From: Halieaceae bacterium UBA3479
GTDB taxonomy: Bacteria > Pseudomonadota > Gammaproteobacteria > Pseudomonadales > Halieaceae
Direction: 5' to 3'
NCBI GenBank assembly: GCA_002377985.1
Contig: DFQW01000079.1
Span: forward strand, 1-8,686
Length of the DNA: 8,686 nt
Below are positions 1 through 6,918 of the stretch, in pieces. Both the position numbers and the translations under genes were made by a program. Each line of letters starts with the position of its first letter. Position 1 is the stretch's first letter. Below the pieces are notes generated by a model. It did no database searches and had not been told where the DNA came from. It saw nothing but the letters and a program-made list of their open reading frames with translations.

Positions 1-329
1 AGAGTATGGTGACCGCGCTCACCTCAGGAGATGATAGGGGCGCGGGTGCGTTGTTATCCGCGAGCCATCAATCGCTGCGAGATGATTTTGCCGTGTCTTG
101 TGACGCGGTTGATCAGCTGGTGGCGTTGGCGCAGGCAGAGGAAGGCGTTCTGGGAGCGAGAATGACGGGAGGCGGTTTTGGCGGTTGCGTGATCGCTTTG
201 GTTCGCAGCGACCGGGTCGACGCGGTAGCAAATGCGATTTGCCGGCGTTACACCGAATATACCGCCAGACCCACCCTCTGCTTCACAGTGAATGCCATTG
301 CGGGCGCGGGGGAGGTAAATACATCGTGA
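1..329 (+). CDS. galK: Galactokinase, C-terminal part (5' end outside window)
   Basis: This is the last ~108 residues of galactokinase, the cytoplasmic GHMP-family kinase that phosphorylates D-galactose to galactose-1-phosphate with ATP, the first committed step of the Leloir pathway. The reading frame is open from base 3 to the TGA at 327-329 and continues upstream of the window. Recognisable family features are the ASHQSLRDDF helix (about bases 60-91), matching the conserved GalK ASHxSLRDDY segment, and the glycine-rich GHMP motif 3, GARMTGGGFGGC, at 153-188, which packs against the sugar/phosphate site. The C-terminus has the usual short tail. The TGA overlaps the galT ATG by one base, so the two genes are very probably translationally coupled in one operon. 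The ATP-binding loop and sugar-binding N-terminus cannot be checked because they lie outside. Identification is secure; the start is unknown. Confidence 0.95.
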   Translation, partial: SMVTALTSGDDRGAGALLSASHQSLRDDFAVSCDAVDQLVALAQAEEGVLGARMTGGGFGGCVIALVRSDRVDAVANAICRRYTEYTARPTLCFTVNAIAGAGEVNTS

Positions 330-331
330 TG
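311..331 (+). promoter_or_regulatory. galT ribosome binding site and double start
   Basis: A strong Shine-Dalgarno sequence GGAGGT (311-316) lies inside the end of galK. It is 9 nt before a GTG (326-328) and 12 nt before the adjacent in-frame ATG (329-331). The GTG has the more usual spacing, while the ATG is the stronger codon and gives the E. coli-like N-terminus. The choice changes the protein by one residue only. Confidence 0.7.
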
Positions 332-1372
332 ACTGATCCGTTTTATCGCGGGCCGCATCGGCGTCTAAATGCACTCACTGGCGACTGGGTGACGGTATCG
401 CCGCAGAGAGCCGAGCGACCGTGGCAGGGCGAAGAAACCCCCACGGAATCGGAAGCGATGTCGGGCTATGACCCTGAGTGTTATCTCTGCCCCGGCAATG
501 TGCGCGCCACCGGTCAACAGAATCCGATCTACCAATCGCCGTGGGCGTTTGATAATGATTTTCCTGCTGTACTGATGCAGTCGCCGCGCGCGCCCGCTGA
601 GCAATCACCCGGAGACCCACCTCTGCCCAGTGATCTATTTCAATCGGAGATTGTCACGGGGCGATGCCGCGTGGTCTGTTACAGCCCGGATCACTCGAGG
701 ACACTATCCCAGCTGACCGAAGCACAAATCGAACAGGTGATCGCGCTGTGGGCGGAAGAGGTTGCGGCGTTGCGGCAAGAGCATCATTGGGTTCAGGTGT
801 TCGAGAACAAAGGGGCCATGATGGGCTGTTCCAACCCGCACCCTCACGGGCAGATCTGGGCTGTTGATATCCTGCCCAATGAAGCGCGTCGGGAGTCGAT
901 GCAGCAGATGGCCTGGTTTGAGTCCAACCCAGAGCCACTGCTGGAAGCGTACAGGAGAAGCGAAGAAGCGTCCGGGACGCGGCTGGTCACTATGAACACT
1001 CATTGGTGTGCCGTGGTGCCTTATTGGGCTGTCTGGCCTTTTGAGACACTGCTGATGCCCCGACGTCGGGTAGACCATCTCGATGCGCTCAACACGGAAG
1101 AACAGCGTGCGCTGGCCAGCCTGTTGAAAGTCTTGCTGAGTGGTTATGACCGGCTCTTTGATACCCCATGCCCCTACACCATGGGGTGGCATGGCGCCCC
1201 GGGCGCTCGGTCCGCACCCCACTGGCAGCTGCACGCCCATGTGTACCCACCGCTACTCAGGTCTGCTACGGTGCGCAAGCATATGGTGGGTTATGAAATG
1301 TTGAGCGAAGCACAGCGCGATCTCACGCCAGAGGCGGCGGCCGAGCAACTGCGGCGTGCGATCGGGCCCTGA
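329..1372 (+). CDS. galT: Galactose-1-phosphate uridylyltransferase
   Basis: This HIT-superfamily enzyme moves UMP from UDP-glucose to galactose-1-phosphate through a uridylyl-histidine intermediate, giving UDP-galactose and glucose-1-phosphate in the cytoplasm. The protein is 347 residues, against 348 in E. coli. The N-terminal HRRLNALTGDWVTVSP segment is typical. CYLC (Cys51, Cys54) matches the structural zinc cysteines, and His122 in PDHSRTL matches the third ligand position. The active site NPHPHGQIW carries His171 and the nucleophile His173. MGWHGAP and HWQLHAHVYPPLLRS near the C-terminus match the second-domain metal/substrate region. All key residues are present, so it should be active. 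The frame stays open back to 185, inside galK, but that extension has no family match and ignores the Shine-Dalgarno at 311-316. It is co-transcribed with galK (1-base overlap) and followed after 112 bp by galE. Confidence 0.97.
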   Translation: MTDPFYRGPHRRLNALTGDWVTVSPQRAERPWQGEETPTESEAMSGYDPECYLCPGNVRATGQQNPIYQSPWAFDNDFPAVLMQSPRAPAEQSPGDPPLPSDLFQSEIVTGRCRVVCYSPDHSRTLSQLTEAQIEQVIALWAEEVAALRQEHHWVQVFENKGAMMGCSNPHPHGQIWAVDILPNEARRESMQQMAWFESNPEPLLEAYRRSEEASGTRLVTMNTHWCAVVPYWAVWPFETLLMPRRRVDHLDALNTEEQRALASLLKVLLSGYDRLFDTPCPYTMGWHGAPGARSAPHWQLHAHVYPPLLRSATVRKHMVGYEMLSEAQRDLTPEAAAEQLRRAIGP

Positions 1373-1401
1373 TACCGCCCCATGCGTTCGGTGGCGTGTT
1401 T

Positions 1402-1438
1402 TTGACAAAGTTCACGGCAATCGGTAACCGGGTTGCGG
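1402..1438 (+). promoter_or_regulatory. Possible regulatory region between galT and galE
   Basis: The 112-bp galT-galE gap has a perfect -35-like TTGACA at 1402-1407. No convincing -10 lies 16-18 bp downstream; the best hexamer there, TAACCG, fits poorly. Where a -10 would sit there is instead CGGTAACCG (1422-1430), an inverted repeat around one base, running into GGTTGCG (1431-1437). The combined word GTAAC-CG-GGTTGCG recurs with one base less in the spacer downstream of the receptor promoter (3762-3774). This could be an activator-dependent or repressor-bound promoter for galE. It could also be chance, with galE simply read through from galKT. Confidence 0.3.
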
Positions 1439-1451
1439 CGGTAAACACAAA

Positions 1452-1465
1452 GGCTCTTTTGAGCC
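1452..1465 (+). repeat. Small hairpin just before galE
   Basis: GGCTC-TTTT-GAGCC forms a 5-bp stem with a 4-base loop, ending 8 bases before the galE Shine-Dalgarno AAGGAAG (1474-1480). There is no T-run after it, so it is not a terminator. It may affect galE mRNA ends or may be incidental. Confidence 0.25.
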
Positions 1466-1484
1466 AGCGCTTAAAGGAAGCCCA

Positions 1485-2462
1485 ATGAGAGTGATGGTGA
1501 CTGGGGGTGCAGGCTATATCGGCAGTGTGACCTCCGAGGTGCTGCTTGCGCATGACCATGATGTGGTGGTTTTTGACAACCTGTTCCAAGGACATCGCGA
1601 TGCTGTTCCCGATACCGCATCCTGGGTGCAAGGAGATCTCTCGTCCCCCGACCAGATTCGTGAAGCGATTGCGACGTATCGTCCCGATGCCGTCATGCAC
1701 TTTGCGGCGCGGTCGCTGGTCGGAGAATCGATGGTCCAACCGTTTCCCTACCTGCGTGACAACGTCATTAACGGCCTCAATCTTATTGAGGCCTGTGTCG
1801 AGGCGGGCGTGAGTCGATTTATTCTTTCCTCTACCGCCAACCTCTTTGGGCAGGCTACAAGCGCCCTGATTGATGAGGACACTGCTATCTCGCCCGGTAG
1901 TCCCTATGGCGAGTCGAAGTGGGTATTGGAGCGCGGCTTGCACTGGGTTGCAGAGGCACGGGGGCTGCGTTATGCCAGTCTCCGCTACTTCAATGCGGCC
2001 GGTGCCAGTGAAATGCGAGGCGAGCACCATGAACCCGAGACGCATCTGATTCCGCTGGTGTTACAGGTCGCGGCAGGGCGTCGCGAGTGCATTACCGTAT
2101 TTGGCGACGACTACGACACACCCGATGGCACCTGCATTCGCGATTATGTGCACGTTTTAGACCTCGCCGAGGCACATGTGCTGGCGTTAACCGCATTGGA
2201 CCAGGGCAACCGAATATACAATCTTGGTAATGGGGAGGGGTTTAGCGTGAGACAAGTGATCGACACTGCGAGACGCGTTACCGGCAAGCCCATACCGGAA
2301 CAGATAGGGCCAAGACGGGCGGGAGATCCTGCAAGGTTGGTGGCCTCCAGTGATCTCATCCGCAGGGAGCTGGGGTGGCAACCCCGGCATGCCGATCTTG
2401 AAAGCATCATCGCCAGCGCCTGGCGCTGGCAGCAACGGTTTCCGGAGGGATACGCAAATTGA
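1485..2462 (+). CDS. galE: UDP-glucose 4-epimerase
   Basis: This extended short-chain dehydrogenase interconverts UDP-galactose and UDP-glucose using tightly bound NAD, regenerating UDP-glucose for GalT. The protein is 325 residues, somewhat shorter than E. coli GalE (338). The Rossmann NAD loop GGAGYIG is at residues 7-13 and the acidic residue binding the adenosine ribose is Asp31. The [10 protein letters not shown] strand follows, and the catalytic set is Ser116/Thr117 in SSTANLFG with Tyr141 and Lys145 in [25 protein letters not shown] and [17 protein letters not shown] are classic GalE segments. The start ATG follows AAGGAAG (1474-1480) by 4 bases. SSTANLFG replaces the SSSATVYG seen in E. 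coli, which places it in a different GalE subgroup, but no catalytic residue is lost. Some GalE also epimerise UDP-GlcNAc; this cannot be judged here. It shares the strand with galKT and may have its own promoter. Confidence 0.95.
   Translation: MRVMVTGGAGYIGSVTSEVLLAHDHDVVVFDNLFQGHRDAVPDTASWVQGDLSSPDQIREAIATYRPDAVMHFAARSLVGESMVQPFPYLRDNVINGLNLIEACVEAGVSRFILSSTANLFGQATSALIDEDTAISPGSPYGESKWVLERGLHWVAEARGLRYASLRYFNAAGASEMRGEHHEPETHLIPLVLQVAAGRRECITVFGDDYDTPDGTCIRDYVHVLDLAEAHVLALTALDQGNRIYNLGNGEGFSVRQVIDTARRVTGKPIPEQIGPRRAGDPARLVASSDLIRRELGWQPRHADLESIIASAWRWQQRFPEGYAN
2412..2430 (+). repeat. 9-bp-arm palindrome within galE 3' end
   Basis: GCCAGCGCC-T-GGCGCTGGC is a perfect inverted repeat with 9-base arms around a single T, foldable as an 8-bp GC-rich stem with a CTG loop. 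It lies in the codons for SAWRWQ, about 30 bases before the galE stop. There is no T-run, so it is not an intrinsic terminator. It could stabilise or define an upstream mRNA 3' end, or be a by-product of codon choice. Confidence 0.4.
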
Positions 2463-2609
2463 ATGCATGCGCACCCGTTTAAGGGAAGCGAATCAAGAGC
2501 AATTAGGGTAGTCTGCCGCGCTCATGGATTCACCGTGGCAACCGGGAGAGGTTTTTCCGGTTCTCATCGGGGGAATCCTATCAACAACATAGTGAACAAG
2601 AGGTGGCTT
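2463..2609 (+). other. Leader between galE and the ene-reductase gene
   Basis: This 147-bp stretch stays open in the frame of the next gene from an ATG directly after the galE stop, and would add 49 residues. The extra residues are polar and basic, with no resemblance to the Old Yellow Enzyme N-terminus. The nearest purine-rich box (GGAGG, 2444-2448) is 14 bases from that ATG. It contains an inverted repeat AACCGG (2540-2545) / CCGGTT (2557-2562) with an 11-base loop including five Ts. There is no T-run after it, so an intrinsic terminator is not supported. I see no convincing -35/-10 pair. I read it as untranslated leader. Confidence 0.55.
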
Positions 2610-3719
2610 GTGTCCGCGATAGACAGCCTGTTCGATCCTTTTTCCCTGAAATCCCTGCAAATGGATAACCGCGTTGTCATGGCACCGATGACCCGCAACC
2701 ACTCTCCCGACAATGTCCCGACTGACGCCACGGTGGAATACTATCGTCGACGCGCTGCCGGTGGTGTGGGTTTGATCCTGACTGAGGGCACCTGTCCTAA
2801 CCATATTGCTGCCAGTGGCTATGAGCATGTGCCGTACTTCCATGGTGAGGAACGACTGGCCGGTTGGAAAAAGGTGGTTGATGCTGTGCATGCGGCGGGG
2901 GGCAAGATCGCCCCGCAGATCTGGCATTGCGGCGGGATGCGCAAGCGCGGTGTGATGCCGGAGGGCGACGTGGATGGTTACGCCCCCTCGGGTATGAACG
3001 TTCCCGGCAAGGTCAATCGACACATCATGACGCAGCAGGATATCGACGACGTGGTGCGCGCTTTTGCTGAGGCGGCACGTGATGCGCAGCGGCTGGGTTT
3101 TGATGCCGTTGAACTTCATGGCGCCCACGGTTACCTGATCGACCAGTTCTTCTGGGAGGGCACCAACCAGCGAACAGACGGTTACGGGGGTTCCATGTCG
3201 GCGCGGGCTCGTTTTGCTGTGGAGGTGATCGAAGCCTGCCGGTCTGAGGTAGGCGCGGATTTCCCCATTATTCTTCGGTGGTCCCAGTGGAAGCAGCAGG
3301 ACTTCGCCGCGCGCCTTGCCCCCACGCCGCAGTTGTTGGAAGCCTTTTTGCAGCCGTTGATCGATGCAGGTGTTGACGCGTTCCACTGCAGCCAGCGTCG
3401 TTTCTGGGAGCCTGAATTCGACGGCTCGGACCTGAATCTGGCTGGTTGGGTTAAGAAACTGACCGGTATGCCCACAATCACGGTGGGCAGCGTCAGTCTT
3501 GATCAGGACTTTGTCGCTCAACCCGCTGAGGGGGATGGCGCGGCGAGCCAACCGGCGTCCATCGATCGCTTGTTGGAGATGCTGGATCGGGGCGATTTTG
3601 ATTTGGTTGCGGTGGGTCGGGCGCTGATTGCTAACGCTGATTGGCCAAAGGTTGTGCGTTCGGGCGATACGTTGTCGTTGAAGCCATTCAGCAAGGCTTT
3701 GTTGGCGACTTTGGACTGA
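2610..3719 (+). CDS. Old Yellow Enzyme family NADH:flavin oxidoreductase (ene-reductase)
   Basis: This is a single-domain FMN-dependent TIM-barrel reductase of the Old Yellow Enzyme family, which reduces activated C=C bonds of enones or other electrophiles with NAD(P)H in the cytoplasm. From the GTG at 2610 it is 369 residues, a normal size for the family without the iron-sulfur and second flavin domains of dienoyl-CoA reductase. The FMN segment MAPMTR is at 24-29, with the classical Thr28. Gln103 lies in APQIWH. ELHGAHGYLIDQFFW supplies the substrate-binding pair His170/His173 and the proton donor Tyr175. Arg223 in IILRW and VAVGRALIANADW near the C-terminus contact the flavin phosphate. The GTG is preceded by AAGAGG (2598-2603) at 6 bases and gives the typical SAIDSLFDPFSL start. 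The physiological substrate is unknown. It may be read from the gal promoter, but the 147-bp gap leaves this open. The next gene's promoter begins at its stop codon. Confidence 0.9.
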   Translation: MSAIDSLFDPFSLKSLQMDNRVVMAPMTRNHSPDNVPTDATVEYYRRRAAGGVGLILTEGTCPNHIAASGYEHVPYFHGEERLAGWKKVVDAVHAAGGKIAPQIWHCGGMRKRGVMPEGDVDGYAPSGMNVPGKVNRHIMTQQDIDDVVRAFAEAARDAQRLGFDAVELHGAHGYLIDQFFWEGTNQRTDGYGGSMSARARFAVEVIEACRSEVGADFPIILRWSQWKQQDFAARLAPTPQLLEAFLQPLIDAGVDAFHCSQRRFWEPEFDGSDLNLAGWVKKLTGMPTITVGSVSLDQDFVAQPAEGDGAASQPASIDRLLEMLDRGDFDLVAVGRALIANADWPKVVRSGDTLSLKPFSKALLATLD

Positions 3720-3743
3720 CACGAGAAAAAATCTGCATATAAT
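3716..3743 (+). promoter_or_regulatory. Sigma70-like promoter of the TonB-dependent receptor gene
   Basis: The -35 box CTGACA (3716-3721, five of six to consensus) overlaps the reductase stop codon. A 16-bp spacer leads to a perfect -10 box TATAAT (3738-3743). The predicted transcript start is about 3750, giving a leader of about 94 bases before the ATG at 3844. A weaker alternative pair, TTGTAA (3760-3765) and TATTGT (3782-3787), also with 16 bp between, follows. Confidence 0.7.
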
Positions 3744-3760
3744 CGCCACTGTCACCTAGT

Positions 3761-3774
3761 TGTAACAGGTTGCG
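3761..3774 (+). promoter_or_regulatory. Operator-like site at the receptor promoter
   Basis: TGTAACAGGTTGCG lies about 11-25 bases downstream of the predicted transcript start, where a bound repressor would block initiation or escape. It resembles the LacI/GalR-family operator pattern (TGTAA-N-CG-N-TTACA type), keeping the left half well and the right half partly, with AG instead of CG at the centre. The word GTAAC-N(1-2)-GGTTGCG also occurs upstream of galE (1424-1437). No regulator gene is visible in the window. Assignment is inference. Confidence 0.35.
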
Positions 3775-3796
3775 TTCAAAATATTGTGATGTGGGT

Positions 3797-3808
3797 GGCG
3801 GTTCCGCC
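3797..3808 (+). repeat. Short hairpin in the receptor mRNA leader
   Basis: GGCGGTTCCGCC can form a 4-bp GC stem (GGCG/CGCC) with loop GTTC in the untranslated leader, 24 bases before the Shine-Dalgarno GGGAG (3832-3836). Too small to call a riboswitch; noted as a possible leader structure only. Confidence 0.2.
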
Positions 3809-3843
3809 GGTGCCCCCTGTTCCTTTTCCCTGGGAGATCCCTC

Positions 3844-6800
3844 ATGAAACATCCTCTTGCATCTCTGTTAACGCGCAGCGTACTTGCGCGAGCGGTGGCT
3901 GGCGTTACCCTTGCGGGTCTCGCAACAGCCAGCCCCGCTGTACTCGCACAGGAAACTTCCGCCATGGTGCGCGGCGCGGTCAGCACCAGCAGCGGTGAGC
4001 CGCTGGCCGGTGCCACAGTCATCGTCACCAGTAATGCCACCGGTGTCAGTAAATCGGTTACGACCGACGGCAGTGGTTATTACTCGGTAAGAGGTCTACC
4101 CGCAGGAGTGGCTTACGACATCGTCGTCGATGCCAATGGCTGGCAAAAAGCCTCGACGGAGTCGCTGTCATTAGCGGTGGGTCAATCCGAGGTAATTAAC
4201 TATCGCCTCGATGCCGAGGAAGAAGTCATTGTTATGGGTACGCGCGTGGCGGTGGATACCGCGGTCGGCCCAAATGCCGTATTCGATCTGGCGACCTTGC
4301 AGGATTCGCCTTCGATTAACCGCAACATCAACGACATCATCCAGCAAGATCCGCGGCTGTATGTCGACCAGTCCCGTGGCGATATTGATGCCGTGCAATG
4401 TAACGGTGCCAACCCGCGTTACAACAGCTTGACCGTAGACGGCGTTCGCCTGAATGACGGATTTGGTCTCAACAGCAATGGTTATCCTACCCAGCGGATG
4501 CCGTTCCCCTACGACGCGATTTCCAGTGTCGCGGTCGAATTGGCGCCGATGGATGTGGTCTACGGCGGATTTTCGGCCTGTAACATCAACGCGGTCACCA
4601 AGACCGGCCGCAACGAGTTTTTTGGTTCGATATTTTTTGATTACGGTAGTGACGCCTTGCGGGGTGACAAACTCGAAGGGGACAGCATCGAGTCGCAGGA
4701 TTACGACGAGACCCGCTGGGGTGTTGAGCTGGGCGGGGCCATCATTCCTGATAAGCTGTTCTTCTACGCGGCTTATGAAAAATACGACGGTGCTGATTTA
4801 AATGAGCGCGGTGCGATTGGTACGGGGGCGGTCAATGAGGTGCAAGTCTCGCAGGCGGAGCTCGACGAGATTGCACGGATCTCGCGTGAGGTTTATGGCT
4901 TTGAACCCGGGCGCAGCGTCTCTGAGGCTTTCGATTTTGAAGATGAAAAATATTTGCTCAAAGCTGACTGGTACATCAACGATGCGCACCGATTGTCTGC
5001 AACGTATATGTACAACGATTCGTTCAACTATGAAGCCTCCGATGGCGATCTCGACGAATTTGAATTCGACAAGCACTTTTACAAGCGCGGCGCCGAGCTG
5101 ACGACCTACAACCTCAACTGGTACGCCGACTGGAACGATCGGTTCTCGACCGAGATTCGCTACTCCTATAGTGATGTCGATTTCCTGCAAGCCGCGGTCG
5201 CCGGTAAGGATTTTGCTGAGTTCCGAGTAGAGCTGGACGATGTTGATGTTTACCTCGGGCAGGACGACAGCCGGCAGGCGAACGCGCTCGACTGGGAAGT
5301 CGAGCAGCTCGTGATTCGCGGTAACTACACCATGGGCAATCATACGATCACTGCGGGCTATGAGCGCGAAGATCTGCAGATGTACAACCTGTTCTATCAG
5401 CACGTGGACACCGAGGTCCGCTTCAGAGGTATCGATAACTTCGCGGCCGGTCAGGCGTCGCGCGTGTACTACGGTAACGCGATTACCAATAACGAGCTCG
5501 ATGCGGCCGTGGATTGGGGTTATGCGGTGAACTCTGCCTATATTCAGGACGAGTGGCAGGTCACGGATACCTTCGCGCTGACGATTGGCTTGCGCTATGA
5601 CTGGTATGAATCCAGTGATGCGCCCGATGTCAATCCGGACTTTGTCGCCGACTATGGCTTCCCGAACAATGCGACGCTGGACAATCTGGATCTGGTATTA
5701 CCGCGTGTGGGCTTTACCTGGGATGCTACCGATGCCATCACGGTGCGCGGCGGTATTGGCTTGTTCTCCGGCGGCAACCCGAATGTGTGGTACTCCAATG
5801 TGTACTCCAACACCAATACTGCAGCTGTGCAGGTGGATCAGAGGAACGTTGATCTCTTTGCGCAGAACTACGTGAACTGTGAAGCCAGTGCACCGGTCTG
5901 CGGTCCGGGCTGGGGGGTGCCTTCGCAACTGGCTGATCGCGTGGCCGCGGGCGATGGCAGTAACTTCGAGATCGTCTATCTGGACCCCGACTTCGAGGCG
6001 CCTACCGAGTGGAAGTACTCGCTGGGTGTGACCTGGGAGTTTGGTGACGGCTACGTGGTGACGGCGGATGCACTCATTACTCGGGGCGAGGACACGGCCA
6101 TCTACAAGCATGGAGACCTTGAGTTCACCGGACAGTACAACGATTTCGGCAACGGTTATCCTATCTATGACGCGGCAAGAATCCCCACCTTCGTATTGAC
6201 CAACAGCTCGAAGGGCAATGAATCCGAGTCGTTGGCCTTTAGCTTGTTCAAGTCCTTTGATAACGGTTGGGATATTCGGCTGGGATACGCTTGGACAGAC
6301 GCCAAGGACGTCAACCCGATGACCTCTTCGGTGGCGTTCTCTAACTATACTAACCGCGCCTTCTATGACCCTGAAGAAGAGGTGCTGTCGACCTCTAACT
6401 ACAATATCGAGCATCGGTTTACCGGCGTGTTTAACTACACCGCCAATTGGTTCGGTGAGTACAGGACGCGCTTCTCTATTTATGGTCAGGCGAGTTCAGG
6501 GGTGCCCTACAGTACAGTGCTCAATGGCGGCGATGGCACCATTGGCGCGTATGGCTTCACGCCGTATCTGGACTTCATCGAGCATGTGCTAGAGGAGCCC
6601 GGTACTCGTAACAACAACAACGGTAGCTGGTGGCGCAAAGTCGATATGCGTATCAGTCAGGAGTTCCCAGGTTTTGCGGATTCGCATCGGGGTAGCGCCT
6701 TTGTCGTGATCGACAACCTGACGAATCTGCTAAATGATGATTGGGGTGTAATGTACAAGGCTAACTTCCCCTATGGTGTTACGCAGGATGATATTGATGC

Positions 6801-6873
6801 CGGTCGTGCTCAGTCACGTATTGGTGATGCCTCCTTGTGGGAGATCCGGGTCGGATTTAACTATCGGTTCTAA
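3844..6873 (+). CDS. Oar-like TonB-dependent outer-membrane receptor
   Basis: This 1009-residue outer-membrane protein is built like TonB-dependent transporters of the Oar group, which bind large or scarce ligands outside the cell and import or export them with TonB-ExbBD energy. Residues 1-35 form a Sec signal peptide ending VLA before QE. Residues 40-122 are a carboxypeptidase-regulatory-like beta-sandwich (GEPLAGATVIV, TDGSGYYSVRGLP). EEVIVMG (126-132) is TonB-box-like. The plug follows (about 137-260) with Oar-type segments DIIQQDPRLYV, RYNSLTVDGVRLNDGFGLN and YGGFSACNINAVTKTG. The remainder is a beta-rich barrel with many aromatic and acidic loops, ending VGFNYRF with the terminal Phe needed for BAM assembly. 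There are only four cysteines: 186 and 246 in the plug, 679 and 686 in a barrel loop. The ATG follows GGGAG (3832-3836) by 7 bases. It appears monocistronic, between its own promoter and a terminator. The ligand is unknown; nearby gal genes suggest but do not show a galactose-containing one. Confidence 0.93.
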   Translation: MKHPLASLLTRSVLARAVAGVTLAGLATASPAVLAQETSAMVRGAVSTSSGEPLAGATVIVTSNATGVSKSVTTDGSGYYSVRGLPAGVAYDIVVDANGWQKASTESLSLAVGQSEVINYRLDAEEEVIVMGTRVAVDTAVGPNAVFDLATLQDSPSINRNINDIIQQDPRLYVDQSRGDIDAVQCNGANPRYNSLTVDGVRLNDGFGLNSNGYPTQRMPFPYDAISSVAVELAPMDVVYGGFSACNINAVTKTGRNEFFGSIFFDYGSDALRGDKLEGDSIESQDYDETRWGVELGGAIIPDKLFFYAAYEKYDGADLNERGAIGTGAVNEVQVSQAELDEIARISREVYGFEPGRSVSEAFDFEDEKYLLKADWYINDAHRLSATYMYNDSFNYEASDGDLDEFEFDKHFYKRGAELTTYNLNWYADWNDRFSTEIRYSYSDVDFLQAAVAGKDFAEFRVELDDVDVYLGQDDSRQANALDWEVEQLVIRGNYTMGNHTITAGYEREDLQMYNLFYQHVDTEVRFRGIDNFAAGQASRVYYGNAITNNELDAAVDWGYAVNSAYIQDEWQVTDTFALTIGLRYDWYESSDAPDVNPDFVADYGFPNNATLDNLDLVLPRVGFTWDATDAITVRGGIGLFSGGNPNVWYSNVYSNTNTAAVQVDQRNVDLFAQNYVNCEASAPVCGPGWGVPSQLADRVAAGDGSNFEIVYLDPDFEAPTEWKYSLGVTWEFGDGYVVTADALITRGEDTAIYKHGDLEFTGQYNDFGNGYPIYDAARIPTFVLTNSSKGNESESLAFSLFKSFDNGWDIRLGYAWTDAKDVNPMTSSVAFSNYTNRAFYDPEEEVLSTSNYNIEHRFTGVFNYTANWFGEYRTRFSIYGQASSGVPYSTVLNGGDGTIGAYGFTPYLDFIEHVLEEPGTRNNNNGSWWRKVDMRISQEFPGFADSHRGSAFVVIDNLTNLLNDDWGVMYKANFPYGVTQDDIDAGRAQSRIGDASLWEIRVGFNYRF

Positions 6874-6894
6874 GCTGCTCGAGGCGAATTTTTG

Positions 6895-6918
6895 GGGCGT
6901 CCGCGGACGCCCTTTTTT
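6895..6918 (+). terminator. Rho-independent terminator after the receptor gene
   Basis: GGGCGTCCGCGGACGCCC (6895-6912) is a perfect 18-base palindrome, followed immediately by TTTTTT (6913-6918) and lying 21 bases after the receptor stop codon. The stem is GC-rich with a tight loop. The T-run is on the + strand side only, so it should stop rightward transcription and separate the receptor gene from the MFS gene. Confidence 0.93.

Noticed and set aside
185..328. N-terminal extension of galT reaching back into galK
   Set aside because: The extra residues are out-of-frame galK sequence. The GGAGGT box and the E. coli-like N-terminus fix the start at 326-331.
1163..1187. Inverted repeat ACCCCATG / CATGGGGT with a 9-base spacer inside galT
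   Set aside because: It falls on codons of the strongly conserved PCPYTMGWHGAP segment, so protein constraint is enough to explain it.
1323..2045. Open frame on the - strand (240 codons) opposite galE
   Set aside because: Rich in His, Arg and Pro with no domain-like pattern, and it covers essential GalE motifs on the other strand.
2540..2562. AACCGG/CCGGTT repeat with internal T-run as a terminator after galE
   Set aside because: The Ts are in the loop, not after the stem, so it does not fit an intrinsic terminator.
2493..3755. Long open frame on the - strand (420 codons) opposite the ene-reductase gene
   Set aside because: It is a mirror of the GC-rich codon pattern of the + strand gene. 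Its translation has no recognisable motif, and the + strand has full Old Yellow Enzyme motifs and a ribosome binding site.
5698..6414. Open frame on the - strand (238 codons) opposite the receptor barrel
   Set aside because: No recognisable motifs, low-complexity Arg/His/Val content, and lies entirely within a continuous, well-supported + strand gene.
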